A stretch of 42,482 nucleotides of DNA from SAR202 cluster bacterium Io17-Chloro-G6 (GCA_002816585.1 MUCT01000034.1:1-42482); one strand, 5' to 3'. Numbered from the stretch's first letter, positions 1 to 8,267 are shown. Notes: generated by a model not told the origin, from the sequence alone. Translations and numbers: made by a program.

Positions 1-15
1 CATCGCTGCGCTCAT
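1..15 (-). CDS. 5' end of an unidentified leftward gene (partial)
   Basis: Read on the minus strand, the first 15 bases give ATG AGC GCA GCG ATG (M-S-A-A-M). A strong Shine-Dalgarno (AAGGAGGGG, complement of about 18-26) lies a few bases upstream of the ATG. The gene runs off the left edge, so its product cannot be named. The 236-base gap up to the LuxR-type gene holds its leader and the palindrome at 128-153. Confidence 0.55.
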
Positions 16-127
16 GGTCCCCTCCTTGAGCTAATTGATTTGATACTCATGTTAAAGAGAGGCCAGAGGAGGCACATCCAGAGAGCTAAGTATTTTTTAA
101 TTGGGTAGGAAAAGGGGATTTTCCGCG

Positions 128-153
128 GGCATACCTAGAGTTAGGTATATGCC
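128..153. promoter_or_regulatory. Palindrome, candidate regulator operator
   Basis: ATACCTA (131-137) and TAGGTAT (142-148) form a perfect inverted repeat around four bases. In a slightly shifted register, GGCATA (128-133) pairs with TATGCC (148-153). It lies upstream of the leftward gene starting at 15 and just past the 3' end of the LuxR-type gene. A second, smaller inverted repeat, GGAAAA (108-113) with TTTTCC (119-124), lies beside it. Dyads of this size and AT content suit a dimeric activator or a repressor. The link to the neighbouring LuxR protein is inference only. Confidence 0.3.
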
Positions 154-266
154 GGGAAAAGAGAGGAGTGGCGAGGGGGTTAAGGGGCCAGGATGGTTAA
201 ATGGAGAGCCTGGCTCCTGGATTGAGGAGAACGAGCCGGCTCCGAATGGCGGAGGTCAGTGGTGTT

Positions 267-3263
267 TCAGATGAGGCCTTGTCGGCCGGCGTAGGCCGGT
301 GCCTCGGTCCGGTTGGCGGCTCCGGTCTTGTTGAGCAGGTTTCGAACGTGGGTGCTCACCGTCGCCACGCTGATGAACAACTCCTCGGCAATCTCCCGGT
401 CGGTCTTCCCCGTGGCCACCAAGCGGAGCACCTCCACCTCCCGTTGGGTCAGCCCGTCGGGGTAAAGGGGCGGCGGTACCGGCTGGGCCGTGGCTCGTTC
501 CTGAAGGCCGACTACTCGGTTCAGTAAGGGCCGCATGCCAAGCTCAGTTGAGATGGCTAGAGACTCATCCAGCAGGGAGACGGCCTTCGTCTGATCCCGT
601 TGGTCCTCGCGCTCCAGCAGCGCTTCGGCGTAGTCGTGACAACTCCAGGCCAACTCGGGCCGGTAGCCGGCCTTGCGGCAAAAGGCGATGGCGTCATCGA
701 AGTGGGCCAATGCCTGGTCAAGGTTACGCAGGGTCTGAGACAGGAGCCCGAGCAGTCGGTTGACCGATACTATGCTCCCAATCATTGTGTTTTGATGTCC
801 CAGAAGACAACCATATTGTTCCTCTGACACCGTCTGGTCGCCATTTTGCACGGCTAGCAGGGCCAACCCAGCATTGACGTACAGGGCGACCATGGCGGGA
901 ACAAACTTATTTGAGAGAACCGCCTCGGTGGCTGCCTCCGCAACTGCCAAATGGTCGAGGACACCGGTAATACGGGCTACTGCGCCTATCGCCAAAGACG
1001 TCCTTGCAGGAGTCGCCAAATCATCCTTGGCTCGACGCGTCGCCTCGATAAGTCGTTCTAGGTAGACTTTTCCTTTGGCGGACTCACCCGTTTCATACTC
1101 CAACAGAGTTCGATTCGATAGAAGTAGCGGATTCAGGGGTTGCACCTTCAGGCCACGGTCGGTATATTCACGGCCCGCTTTCCAATCTCCCTCAACGCAC
1201 GACATTAAGGTGATCGGTATGTAGGTGTGACTCGTAAGCAACGGCGGGGTACTTGGCCGCTCCGCCAGTTCTAACAGGACCAAAGCGTGGCGGCGAGCTG
1301 CATCAAAATCACCCAAGTAGAGCAAGCTCGTCACAACCCACCAGCGAGGAAGAACTCCGAAATAGGTGTCTGCATCTCCGTCGGCCAACTCGATAGCCCG
1401 CAGCCCATTGTCTACGCTCTCTTGCCATTGGGCGTGGATTCCTTTCACTTCAGCGGCACAGGCCAGGGTCTGCGCCTCCAGAGGCACGTCGCCCTCACGC
1501 TTGGCGATGGCGATCGCTTGGGTACAGGCTTGTTGAGCACCCTCGTAATCAAATTCCGCAACGCCCAGGATTCCACCATAGCGGGAGAGGAGCAGTCCGG
1601 CCTCGTGAGAATCGGCCGGTACCAAAGCAAGAGCACGGGCCATAAGCTGAGGTACACCCGGGATTCGTGCGTGTGGAGATACAAGAGGGAACTCCGCGGC
1701 GGCCACCGCCCGGGCAATATTCCCTGTCTCGACGTAATACTCGAAGGCGCGGGTTAGGGTGGCGAACGCTTCCTCAAGCTGATGTCTCTCGACCGTGCCA
1801 GACCGGGCCCGTGCCAGGCCAAACAGAAGAGCCGCGGCCTCTTCATCGGGCGCCGCTTCCGTGCCAGACAAGGAGATGCCCCGCGCTACCAAGCCCCTTT
1901 CAAAATGGACCAGCGCATCTTCGTAGGCATAGGTCGCCAGCGCTCGTTCTCCCGCCAACAAGGAATACCGCACCAGCTTTTCTGGCCCTAACACCGTCGA
2001 CGACTCGAAAAAATGGTAGGCCAATTCGGCGGCGTGGTCACCGGGATAGTCGCCGTGCAGTGTTTCTAGCGCATCGCCAATCCTGGCGTGGAGCCTCACT
2101 CGCCTGCTGGTGGAAAGCCCGTCAAATAAGGTCTGTTGCACCAAGGCGTGGCTGAACTGGTATCGGTCACCCTGGGTGGGTAACTCCTCTATGACGCGGG
2201 CCTCCAGGGCCTCTTCAACCAATTCCAGAAGACGGGACTCGGTAGTCTCTTCGCTTAGTTTTCCCAGAAGATTGAATTCGAACTGACGCCCGATGACCGC
2301 CGCCGTGGTGAGCACCATGGTGCAATCCTCGGACAACCGGTTCAACCGCTGCCCAATGACCTCCAACACTCCTCGGGGAATCCCCAGCGCGACCGGTGAA
2401 CCATCGCCTGAACCCCGGTTCAGATCGCCTCGCTCCTCCAGCAGTCTGATCACTTCGCTCATGAAAAATGGGTTGCCCTCGGTGTGGGCATAGAGCGAGC
2501 TGACCAGTGCTTGAGAAGGTTCGACTCCACTGGCCGCCTGGACGTACGGACCGACGTCTTCCGACGCCAAACCGGAAAGTTCCCTCCTTCGAAATGAAGG
2601 GGACCGGGACAGTTGGGCCAGGGATTCGATTAGAGGGTGTCCGCGAACGACCTCTGCATCCCGGTAGGCGCCGAGGATCATGATGGGGCTCTCGCCCACG
2701 TCCCTGGCCAGAAACTCTAGCAAAAGCAGCGAGGGCTCGTCGGCCCAGTGCAGGTCGTCCAACACCAACATCAAAGGCCGGGACGCAGCCGCGTTTTTCA
2801 AGAAAGTTGTTATGGAGTCAAATAGGCGGAAGCGCGCTTGCTCTGGCTCCAAGGTGGGTGGTAGCTCCAAGCTAGGAAGCTTTCCCCGGATTTCAGGTAT
2901 TACATCTGCGATGTCCGCGGCGCCGGACCCCATTTCAGATTGCAACCGCTGGGCGTCACACCCTTGGACGTAAGCCCGGATGGGTTGAACCCAAGGCCAA
3001 TAAGGCGGCGCGCCCTCCCGATCGTAGCACCACCCCCATAGAACCTGAGCGCCTAAATCCCTGGCTTGATTTGCAACCTCCAAGGCTGTGCGGGTTTTGC
3101 CGATGCCAGGTTCCCCGGCCAGCATTACTAGCCGGCCCCGGCCGGACAGGGAGTCGTCCAAGGCGGCGGTTAGGTCAGCCATTTCTTCATGGCGGCCAAT
3201 GAAACTCGATGCTCGAGACCCGCTGCTCGTCAAGGCCATGCACCAACTTACGTAATTGGGCAC
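267..3263 (-). CDS. LuxR-family transcriptional regulator with AAA ATPase domain (MalT/LAL-like)
   Basis: A large ATP-dependent regulator of about 998 residues. The N-terminal AAA_16/NB-ARC-like domain has Walker A GEPGIGKT (residues 50-57) and a Walker B stretch LMLVLDDLHWAD near 163-174. The middle is helical with TPR-like repeats rich in Ala and Leu. The C-terminus carries a LuxR/GerE helix-turn-helix beginning YPDGLTQREVEVLRLVATG, with TVSTHVRNLLNKTGA as the recognition region. Length and order match LAL (large ATP-binding LuxR) regulators, in which an inducer bound to the TPR region licenses ATP-dependent activation. The given start is GTG at 3263; ATG at 3239 (M-A-L-T-S-S) is an alternative, and neither has a clear ribosome-binding site. 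The inducer and targets are unknown. Confidence 0.9.
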   Translation of the reverse strand: MPNYVSWCMALTSSGSRASSFIGRHEEMADLTAALDDSLSGRGRLVMLAGEPGIGKTRTALEVANQARDLGAQVLWGWCYDREGAPPYWPWVQPIRAYVQGCDAQRLQSEMGSGAADIADVIPEIRGKLPSLELPPTLEPEQARFRLFDSITTFLKNAAASRPLMLVLDDLHWADEPSLLLLEFLARDVGESPIMILGAYRDAEVVRGHPLIESLAQLSRSPSFRRRELSGLASEDVGPYVQAASGVEPSQALVSSLYAHTEGNPFFMSEVIRLLEERGDLNRGSGDGSPVALGIPRGVLEVIGQRLNRLSEDCTMVLTTAAVIGRQFEFNLLGKLSEETTESRLLELVEEALEARVIEELPTQGDRYQFSHALVQQTLFDGLSTSRRVRLHARIGDALETLHGDYPGDHAAELAYHFFESSTVLGPEKLVRYSLLAGERALATYAYEDALVHFERGLVARGISLSGTEAAPDEEAAALLFGLARARSGTVERHQLEEAFATLTRAFEYYVETGNIARAVAAAEFPLVSPHARIPGVPQLMARALALVPADSHEAGLLLSRYGGILGVAEFDYEGAQQACTQAIAIAKREGDVPLEAQTLACAAEVKGIHAQWQESVDNGLRAIELADGDADTYFGVLPRWWVVTSLLYLGDFDAARRHALVLLELAERPSTPPLLTSHTYIPITLMSCVEGDWKAGREYTDRGLKVQPLNPLLLSNRTLLEYETGESAKGKVYLERLIEATRRAKDDLATPARTSLAIGAVARITGVLDHLAVAEAATEAVLSNKFVPAMVALYVNAGLALLAVQNGDQTVSEEQYGCLLGHQNTMIGSIVSVNRLLGLLSQTLRNLDQALAHFDDAIAFCRKAGYRPELAWSCHDYAEALLEREDQRDQTKAVSLLDESLAISTELGMRPLLNRVVGLQERATAQPVPPPLYPDGLTQREVEVLRLVATGKTDREIAEELFISVATVSTHVRNLLNKTGAANRTEAPAYAGRQGLI

Positions 3264-3478
3264 ATTCTACACCGGATACGTTCGTTAGGCGTTGTTGGAC
3301 TGACAAGTTGATGGGAGAGATTAGTGCATGAGGGATGCGAGGATCCAATCTCGCTATTCTGGCTGCCATCGAGAGGCAGGAACCTCAAACCGGCAAGAAA
3401 CGCGATGGGCGGCGTTCGTCGTCAACGGTGGCCAAGGCGGATTGGGATAACCCGATGGCCAATTGTCGTGCCTATATA

Positions 3479-3555
3479 TGGTGGGCCGTGTGGGGCTCGA
3501 ACCCACGACACCCGGATTAAAAGTCCGGTGCTCTGCCAAACTGAGCTAACGGCCC
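3479..3555 (-). tRNA. tRNA-Lys (anticodon TTT)
   Basis: The minus strand reads GGGCCGTTAGCTCAG... with acceptor stem GGGCCGT/ACGGCCC. The anticodon stem CCGGA/TCCGG encloses CTTTTAA, so the anticodon is TTT. The T-arm is GTGGG-TTCGAGC-CCCAC. Discriminator A is at 3482, and the CCA end is encoded (complement of 3479-3481). All four arms fold without mismatch problems. Confidence 0.96.
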
Positions 3556-3581
3556 AATGTAGATGGGGAGTTGAAGCTATT

Positions 3582-3623
3582 GCCCCAGCGGAAATATTGT
3601 ATCACCCGCAGTTCTGCTGGGGC
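3582..3623. repeat. Inverted repeat upstream of tRNA-Lys
   Basis: GCCCCAGC (3582-3589) and GCTGGGGC (3616-3623) form a perfect 8-bp inverted repeat around 26 bases. It lies just upstream of the tRNA-Lys gene in the sense of its minus-strand transcription. The loop contains TACAAT on the minus strand (complement of 3596-3601), a possible -10 box, but I find no good -35. The rest of 3556-3906 holds no gene I would support. Confidence 0.3.
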
Positions 3624-3906
3624 ATGGATACAGGCTTTTCTCGGGCGCGGAATCGGAGGGTAACCGGAGCCGGCGATTTCGCATGACAACTCGAATATCG
3701 ACATATTGGGTCCGGTCCATGCTGCACCGCCCGCAAAACGATACAGTCCTCACTTTTTATTGGCATCGTCGATTCATCATCAGCCAATTCTGTCGCCCAC
3801 AGCACGTGAAAACCCAGCCGCGCCGGCCGGCAGGGCAGGTTGCGCTGGTTCGGCTGATTGTGATACTTTTGCCGCCGTAAGCCGATTCAATATCTGGAGA
3901 AAAACT

Positions 3907-4410
3907 ATGGGTTACACTCCAAGCCACCTGGGTCATGTGAACATTTACGTTCGGAACGCAGAGGCTTCGCGCCAATGGTACGAGGACGTCTTGGGCCTGC
4001 ACACCTATGACTTCCTGGCTGGCCGCGCCGCATTCATGTCGGCTAACCTTGATGAGTCCCACGAAATCGCTCTGATGGAAGTGGGCGCCGGCGCCGAAGG
4101 CCCGCGCCAAGGCCAGGTGGGCCTGAACCATATGGCTTGGCGGATGGATAGCCTGGCCGATCTGGCAGACTTCTATAACCACCTGGAAGAGAAGGGCGTC
4201 GAGAAGCAACGGGTTTCCAACCACGGTTTGTCGTTGGGAATCTATTTCCAAGACCCCGACGGCAACGGCATTGAGGTCTACTATGAAACGCCGAGAAACG
4301 AGTGGTACCGTCAGGAAAAGCTGTTCATGCACGGCGACGGTCCCAAGGGCGACTTCCCCGGCCCCTGGGCAAAAGACCTCCAACCCGACGGGGTCGTAAC
4401 CAAGAGTTAG
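3907..4410 (+). CDS. VOC-family metalloenzyme (glyoxalase / extradiol dioxygenase-like)
   Basis: A 167-residue vicinal-oxygen-chelate protein with two beta-alpha-beta-beta-beta modules. Likely metal ligands are His10 (HLGHVNIYV), His75 (GLNHMAW) and Glu123 (GIEVYYE). The phrase QDPDGNGIEVY is typical of catechol 2,3-dioxygenase-like members. ATG 3907 is chosen because GGAGA (3896-3900) sits 6 bases upstream and the fold begins there; the open frame extends further upstream without homology. The substrate is not readable from sequence; neighbours (RidA, ABM, HpaB-type, cupin) suggest breakdown of aromatic or reactive carbonyl compounds. A nested hairpin follows immediately. Confidence 0.88.
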   Translation: MGYTPSHLGHVNIYVRNAEASRQWYEDVLGLHTYDFLAGRAAFMSANLDESHEIALMEVGAGAEGPRQGQVGLNHMAWRMDSLADLADFYNHLEEKGVEKQRVSNHGLSLGIYFQDPDGNGIEVYYETPRNEWYRQEKLFMHGDGPKGDFPGPWAKDLQPDGVVTKS

Positions 4411-4415
4411 ATATC

Positions 4416-4497
4416 AACCGTCAGCAATCGGCTATAAGGAAGTGAGAAAATGGGCACTGCGATTAATCGCGGCGCCCATTTTTGGTTGCTGACGGCT
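4416..4497. terminator. Nested hairpin, bidirectional terminator between convergent genes
   Basis: CCGTCAGCAA (4418-4427) pairs with TTGCTGACGG (4486-4495). Inside it, AAAATGGGC (4447-4455) pairs with GCCCATTTT (4474-4482). Inside that, GCGAT/ATCGC (4459-4463/4466-4470) forms a tip. The A-run and T-run flanking the middle stem make an intrinsic terminator in both directions, between the VOC gene (ends 4410) and the convergent RidA gene (ends 4513). The extra 10-bp outer stem is unusual for a simple terminator. Confidence 0.7.
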
Positions 4498-4512
4498 GTT
4501 AGCTAAAAGCTT

Positions 4513-4908
4513 TTAATGCGTCACTGCGATAGCCTCGATCTCGATGAGCATGTCTTCGTGGACCAATGACTTGACTTCGACCATTGTGCTGGCCGGGTAA
4601 GCGCTCTTGAAGAACTCGCCCCGCACCTTATGGATGGCGGCGAAATGCTGCTCCAGATTGGTGACGAACACAGTGACCTTAACCACGTCGTCCATTGTGG
4701 CCCCTGATTCGGCCAACACAGACTGCATGTTTTGCAGCACCTTGCGGGTCTGGGTGGTGATGTCGCCCACGCCGGCGACGCTGCCGTCCAAGTCTCTTGC
4801 CACCTGACCCGAGACAAACACCATTTTCCCAGCCGGCACCGCCACTCCCTGGGACATGATGCCGCCAGGCGGGGCTACCTTGGCGCTTTGAAGGATCGTT
4901 TTAGGCAT
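4513..4908 (-). CDS. RidA/YjgF/UK114-family protein
   Basis: 131 residues, the usual length for the Rid superfamily of trimeric enamine/imine deaminases. Hallmarks are the early GG-IMSQGVAV segment, VFVSGQVARD, an alternating region TRKVLQNMQSVLAESGATM, VVKVTVFVTNL, and the C-terminal strand IEIEAIAV. The catalytic arginine of archetypal RidA (xRxxVxVxxLP) is absent; here the segment reads YPASTMVEVKSLVHED. It therefore belongs to a non-RidA Rid subfamily, and 2-aminoacrylate deamination should not be assumed. It lies upstream of the catabolic genes on the opposite strand and is one of three Rid-family genes in this window. Confidence 0.9.
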   Translation of the reverse strand: MPKTILQSAKVAPPGGIMSQGVAVPAGKMVFVSGQVARDLDGSVAGVGDITTQTRKVLQNMQSVLAESGATMDDVVKVTVFVTNLEQHFAAIHKVRGEFFKSAYPASTMVEVKSLVHEDMLIEIEAIAVTH

Positions 4909-4966
4909 TGCGGCCCTCCCAAATCAATCTAGTATTGAAATCTGTGCCACGGTTGCAAATCTCCGC

Positions 4967-5284
4967 CTATTTCCACTCTGCGTCGGTGGGATAGAGGTTC
5001 TTGCTCCCCCTGGCTGCGCCCTGGATGCCTTCGACCCGCCACTTATCGGCCGCTTCTCTGAATACTGCGAAATGGGGCGCCTCGGTGTGAGCTTTGAATG
5101 CGGCCTCGTCTTTGTAAACCTCGTACAGCCAGATTCGGTGCTCGTCTTCCGCGTCTTGAATCACATCGAACCGTAGGCAGCCCGGCTCGTCGTTGTTCGA
5201 GCCTCTAGCATCCTCCATCAGGGCTTCGAGAAACTCAGCTTTGTGTCCTTCCTTGATTTGCAAAGGGGCAACGATCACGTACAT
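4967..5284 (-). CDS. Antibiotic biosynthesis monooxygenase (ABM/YgiN-like) protein
   Basis: 105 residues, one ferredoxin-like ABM domain: MYVIVAPLQIKEGHKAEFLE, then EPGCLRFDVIQDAEDEHRI, then YEVYKDEAAFKAHTEAPHF, the canonical order of the family. Members are cofactor-free monooxygenases or isomerases such as LsrG and YgiN, acting on quinols or signalling sugars. The final segment (GSKNLYPTDAEWK) is typical of family members with an extended tail. It is divergent to the HpaB-type gene at 5472, and the gap of about 190 bases probably carries both promoters. The substrate is unknown. Confidence 0.87.
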   Translation of the reverse strand: MYVIVAPLQIKEGHKAEFLEALMEDARGSNNDEPGCLRFDVIQDAEDEHRIWLYEVYKDEAAFKAHTEAPHFAVFREAADKWRVEGIQGAARGSKNLYPTDAEWK

Positions 5285-5471
5285 TTTTCAATACTCCGCT
5301 GTCTGATTGCCGCGTTTGGGCAGGCGCATGGTAACCCCTTTATGCCTCTTACGCAACGAGGCCGGAGTATCGAGGGGGGCAACCGGGCCGTGGCATGTTA
5401 ATATCCCACCGCAAGAGTTGACCGATGCCGGTTGACCGGCCTGAACGCGGACTGAAACACGAGGTGGGACC

Positions 5472-6926
5472 ATGCCAGCCAGGACCGGAGCGGAATACAT
5501 CAGGGACCTGAAGGATCATCCTCCCGAAATTTATATCAATGGCAAAAAGGTCAAGGATGTCACCACCTATTCCGGCCTCCGCAATGGCGTGCAAACCATA
5601 GCCAATCTGCTGGACATGCAGCACGACCCCAAGTTGCAGGACGAGATGACTTACGAGTCGCCCACCACCGGCGACCGGGTGGGCCTGTCATTCATCACGC
5701 CCCGGAGCATCGAAGACCTGGAACGGCGTAGAGTGATGATGCACCACTGGGCCAGGGCCAACTGCGGGATGATGGGCCGCAGCCCTGACTTCATGAACGT
5801 GAACATGATGGCGATGGCCGCCGCCGGAGATTATTTCGCCCAGAACCGGCCCGAGTTCAAGAAGAATATCCAAGACTACTACGAGCATATCCGCGAGAAC
5901 GACCTGGTATTGACCCACACCTTGCTGAACCTGCAGCGCAACCGGGCCCCGGGCGCGACTCCCCTGGAAGACCGGACCGACGTCGCCCTCACGGTGGTCA
6001 AAGAGACCGACGCCGGCATCATCGTAAACGGAGCGCGTGTGCTGGCCACCCTGGCTCCCCTGTCCGAAGAGATTGCCCTTTACCCCACCACTTCCCACAT
6101 GCTGCCTGACAACGCGCCCAGTCCCACGTCCTTCGCCTTCGCCATCCCGTGCAACACGCCAGGACTGAAATTCCAATGCCGGGAGAGCTTCGACCAAGAG
6201 CGCACTCATTTTGACCACCCATTGGCCTCGCGATTCGAAGAGATGGACGCCGTGGCCTTCTTTGACAATGTGCTAGTGCCCTGGGAACGGGTATTTCTCC
6301 TGGGTGACGTCGCGCTCTGCAATAACATGCAGTTGGCCACCAACCGGCACCGCCACTCTGGACACCAAGTTGTGACCAAGAACGTGGCCAAATGCGAATT
6401 TGTCTTGGGGTTGGCCAACCTGATGACGGAGGCCCTTGGCTCAAACGAACAGCCGCAGGTCCAAGGCTTGATCGCCGAGATCATCGAAAACCTGGAGGTC
6501 ACCAGGTCCTAATTGCGGGCGGCGGAGGTGGATGCCAAGATCGACGAATGGGGTGTCATGTGTCCGGCCGAGTTGCCGCTGCAGGTGGCGCGCAACATGT
6601 TCATCCGCATGTACCCACGAATGGGCGAGATACTGCACCTGCTGGGTTCCAGCAGCCTGATGGCCCTGCCCACCGAGGCCGACATGGAAGGCCCGCTGGC
6701 CGAGGACATCAACCGTTACCTGGAGACCGACAGCGCCCCTGCCAGGGACCGGGTGAAGCTTTTCCGTTTGGCTTGGGACGCAAGCTGCAGTGCCTTTGGC
6801 GCCCGTCAGATACTCTACGAGCGTTTCTTCCAGGCCGACTCGGTCCGCAATGCAATTATTCTCTACAATATGACCGACCGGGAACCCGCCAGCGATACGG
6901 TGCGGGAATTTCTGGCCCAGGAATAA
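5472..6926 (+). pseudogene. 4-hydroxyphenylacetate 3-hydroxylase family (HpaB-type) oxygenase, interrupted by in-frame TAA
   Basis: A FADH2-dependent aromatic hydroxylase (HpaB/PvcC type) of 484 codons. The N-terminal domain reads RTGAEYIRDLKDHPPEIYI, followed by the acyl-CoA-dehydrogenase-like core (TLLNLQRNRAP, VPWERVFLLGD, RHRHSGHQVVTKNVAKCEF). At 6510-6512 codon 347 is TAA, and the same frame continues at once with LRAAEVDAKIDEWGV to a normal TAA at 6926. There is no frameshift or loss on either side. Homologues usually have an aromatic residue near here, so a TAC/TAT to TAA change is the simplest cause. It could also be an assembly error or, less likely, readthrough. ATG 5472 follows GAGGTGGGA. 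The gene is followed by the cupin at 6975, perhaps in one transcript. Confidence 0.8.
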
Positions 6927-6974
6927 TCGAGATCATTACGTCTGATCTGCCCATGAATAACAAAGGAGTACAAG

Positions 6975-7337
6975 ATGCCCGAACCTCGAGTGATAAGGAA
7001 AGAAGAAGTCAGCAGCCTGCAACGCGCTCCCGGCGTATCTGTCGCCAGCAGCATTAACAAAGAGGTCGGCGCCACCGAGATTTCCAGCGGTATCACCACT
7101 TTCCAGGCCGGGACTTCCAACACCACCCACTACCACAACGCCGAAGAGTCGGTGATCGTCATCGAAGGCGAGGGCATCCTGATGATAAACGGCCAGGAGA
7201 ACAACGTGCGGCAATATGACGCCGCCTTCATCACACCGGGCACGCATCACCGGCTGATTAATACTGGCAGCACTCCCTTCAAGATCGCCTGGTCCTACGC
7301 CACGGTGGACGTGACTCGAACGCTGGTGGAGGATTAG
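6975..7337 (+). CDS. Cupin-domain protein
   Basis: 120 residues forming one small cupin barrel. Motif 1 is the stretch around HYHNAEESVIVIEGEG, with metal-ligand His residues and a Glu; motif 2 is AFITPGTHHRLINTGS. Single-domain cupins act as dioxygenases, isomerases or small-molecule binders, and this one cannot be assigned further. It lies 48 bases after the HpaB-type frame, with AAGGAG (6961-6966) in front of ATG 6975, so it is probably co-transcribed with it. The next 120 bases lead to the metal-responsive promoter at 7462. Confidence 0.88.
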   Translation: MPEPRVIRKEEVSSLQRAPGVSVASSINKEVGATEISSGITTFQAGTSNTTHYHNAEESVIVIEGEGILMINGQENNVRQYDAAFITPGTHHRLINTGSTPFKIAWSYATVDVTRTLVED

Positions 7338-7461
7338 GGCCGGTCCCCAGACCAACTGTCTACGCCTCTGATAAAATGAGGCAGATTAGAGCGGCTGGCC
7401 GTCTTCCTCCAAACGGGCGCAATCACCACAGATCACGTAATTTCCCTATCTTCGATATCCC

Positions 7462-7493
7462 TTGACCTTCTACCCAACTGGAAGGTTTAAAAT
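7462..7493 (+). promoter_or_regulatory. MerR-type promoter with operator dyad
   Basis: The -35 TTGACC (7462-7467) and -10 TAAAAT (7488-7493) are separated by 20 bp. This overlong spacer is the signature of MerR-activated promoters, usually 19-20 bp. Within it ACCTTC (7465-7470) and GAAGGT (7481-7486) form a dyad with a 10-bp centre, like CueR and ZntR operators. Transcription would start near 7500, leaving a very short leader to merR. The promoter appears to drive merR and the whole selenoprotein gene set. Confidence 0.8.
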
Positions 7494-7522
7494 GCACGAA
7501 AGTGACAGCAAGGAAGTGCGTT

Positions 7523-7966
7523 TTGAAGATTGGAGATTTGGCCGGCATCACCGGCGCCAATACCAAGACTATTAGGTTTTACGAGGCTGAAGGTCTGATG
7601 CCGGAACCGTCGAGGACTGCCTCCGGCTACCGCTCTTATAGCGAGGAGTCGGTGAGCAGGCTGGAATTCATCCTCAAAGCCAAACGTCTGGGTCTGTCTT
7701 TGATTGAAATTCTAGGCATCCTGCAGTTACACGACGCCCAAGAATCAACGTGCGTTCATGTACGTGACCTGCTGGACCAGAAAATCGGTGAATTAGAGTC
7801 GACCATTGTTGCGCTTCAAGCCTTCAAGGGCGATCTGGCGACGCTGAGAAACCGCTCGATTGGACTGGTGGATTGCAAATCCCTGGGAGGTGATATCTGC
7901 TCAATAATCGAGCAGAGCAATATCATTCGCCAGCAAGCCGTCCCAATCCCAATTAGCCTGCCGTAA
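7523..7966 (+). CDS. MerR-family heavy-metal-responsive regulator
   Basis: 147 residues from a TTG start. The N-terminal winged helix-turn-helix is MKIGDLAGITGANTKTIRFY followed by EAEGLMP, a long dimerisation helix is centred near residues 85-110, and the metal loop carries Cys118 and Cys126 (VDCKSLGGDIC). With Cys77 (ESTCVHV) this gives the three-cysteine pattern of Hg-, Pb- and Cd-sensing MerR proteins (Tn501 MerR uses Cys82, Cys117, Cys126). TTG 7523 is preferred because AAGGAAG (7510-7516) precedes it by 6 bases and it begins exactly at the domain. GTG 7502 would nearly coincide with the predicted transcription start. The protein should bind the dyad at 7465-7486 and activate its own operon. 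The exact metal is not proven. Confidence 0.9.
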   Translation: MKIGDLAGITGANTKTIRFYEAEGLMPEPSRTASGYRSYSEESVSRLEFILKAKRLGLSLIEILGILQLHDAQESTCVHVRDLLDQKIGELESTIVALQAFKGDLATLRNRSIGLVDCKSLGGDICSIIEQSNIIRQQAVPIPISLP

Positions 7967-8006
7967 GAAACCAATCCGCCTTTCGAATTACTTTAGAGGA
8001 GATTTC

Positions 8007-8243
8007 ATGATAAGAGAAATATTAGTTTACACTCAGCCGAGCGGTTGACATTTTTGTGAGATGGCGAAGGAGTTTCTTTCGCAACGTAATGTACCGTTTG
8101 TGGAACGCGACGTCATGAATGATCAATCAGCGATGGACGAACTGGTGAAACTTGGCGTGTTAACCACCCCGGTGACTGTCATCGATGGCGAAGTTGTAGT
8201 GGGGTTCGACCGCGCCCGGTTCGAAAAATTGCTGGGTGTGTAG
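8007..8243 (+). CDS. Glutaredoxin-family selenoprotein (UxxC active site, TGA recoded)
   Basis: 78 residues if TGA at 8046-8048 is read as selenocysteine. The frame starts at ATG 8007 with AGAGGAG (7995-8001) five bases upstream. It reads MIREILVYTQPSG-U-HFC and continues EMAKEFLSQRNVPFVERDV. This is the thioredoxin fold of small Grx/NrdH-type proteins, with U14 in place of the first Cys of CxxC and Cys17 kept. The cis-proline loop is TTPVTVIDGE (Pro55) and the end is GFDRARFEKLLGV. A start at ATG 8061 would lack strand 1 and the active site. A hairpin fitting a bacterial SECIS follows the TGA (8064-8082). It lies 40 bases after merR, in the same operon. Likely role: thiol/selenol reduction, perhaps delivering or reducing a bound metal. 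Confidence 0.88.
8064..8082 (+). promoter_or_regulatory. Candidate bacterial SECIS hairpin of the glutaredoxin gene
   Basis: GCGAAGGA (8064-8071) pairs with TTTCTTCGC-like bases 8075-8082 to give eight pairs, one of them G-U. The closing triloop is GTT, and its G is the first loop base at 8072, 24 nt after the TGA at 8046-8048. A short stem with G early in the apical loop, at this distance inside the coding region, is what SelB-dependent UGA recoding needs in bacteria. The hairpin encodes residues of the Grx helix, so coding constraint may explain part of the match. Confidence 0.7.
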
Positions 8244-8267
8244 GGAAGAAATGGATGAGGATAATCT

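Noticed and set aside
3757..4383. 208-codon minus-strand frame over the VOC gene
   Set aside because: It is a shadow of the VOC gene, which has a clear domain and ribosome-binding site.
6510..6512. Recoding of the HpaB-type stop as Sec or Pyl
   Set aside because: The codon is TAA, not TGA or TAG.
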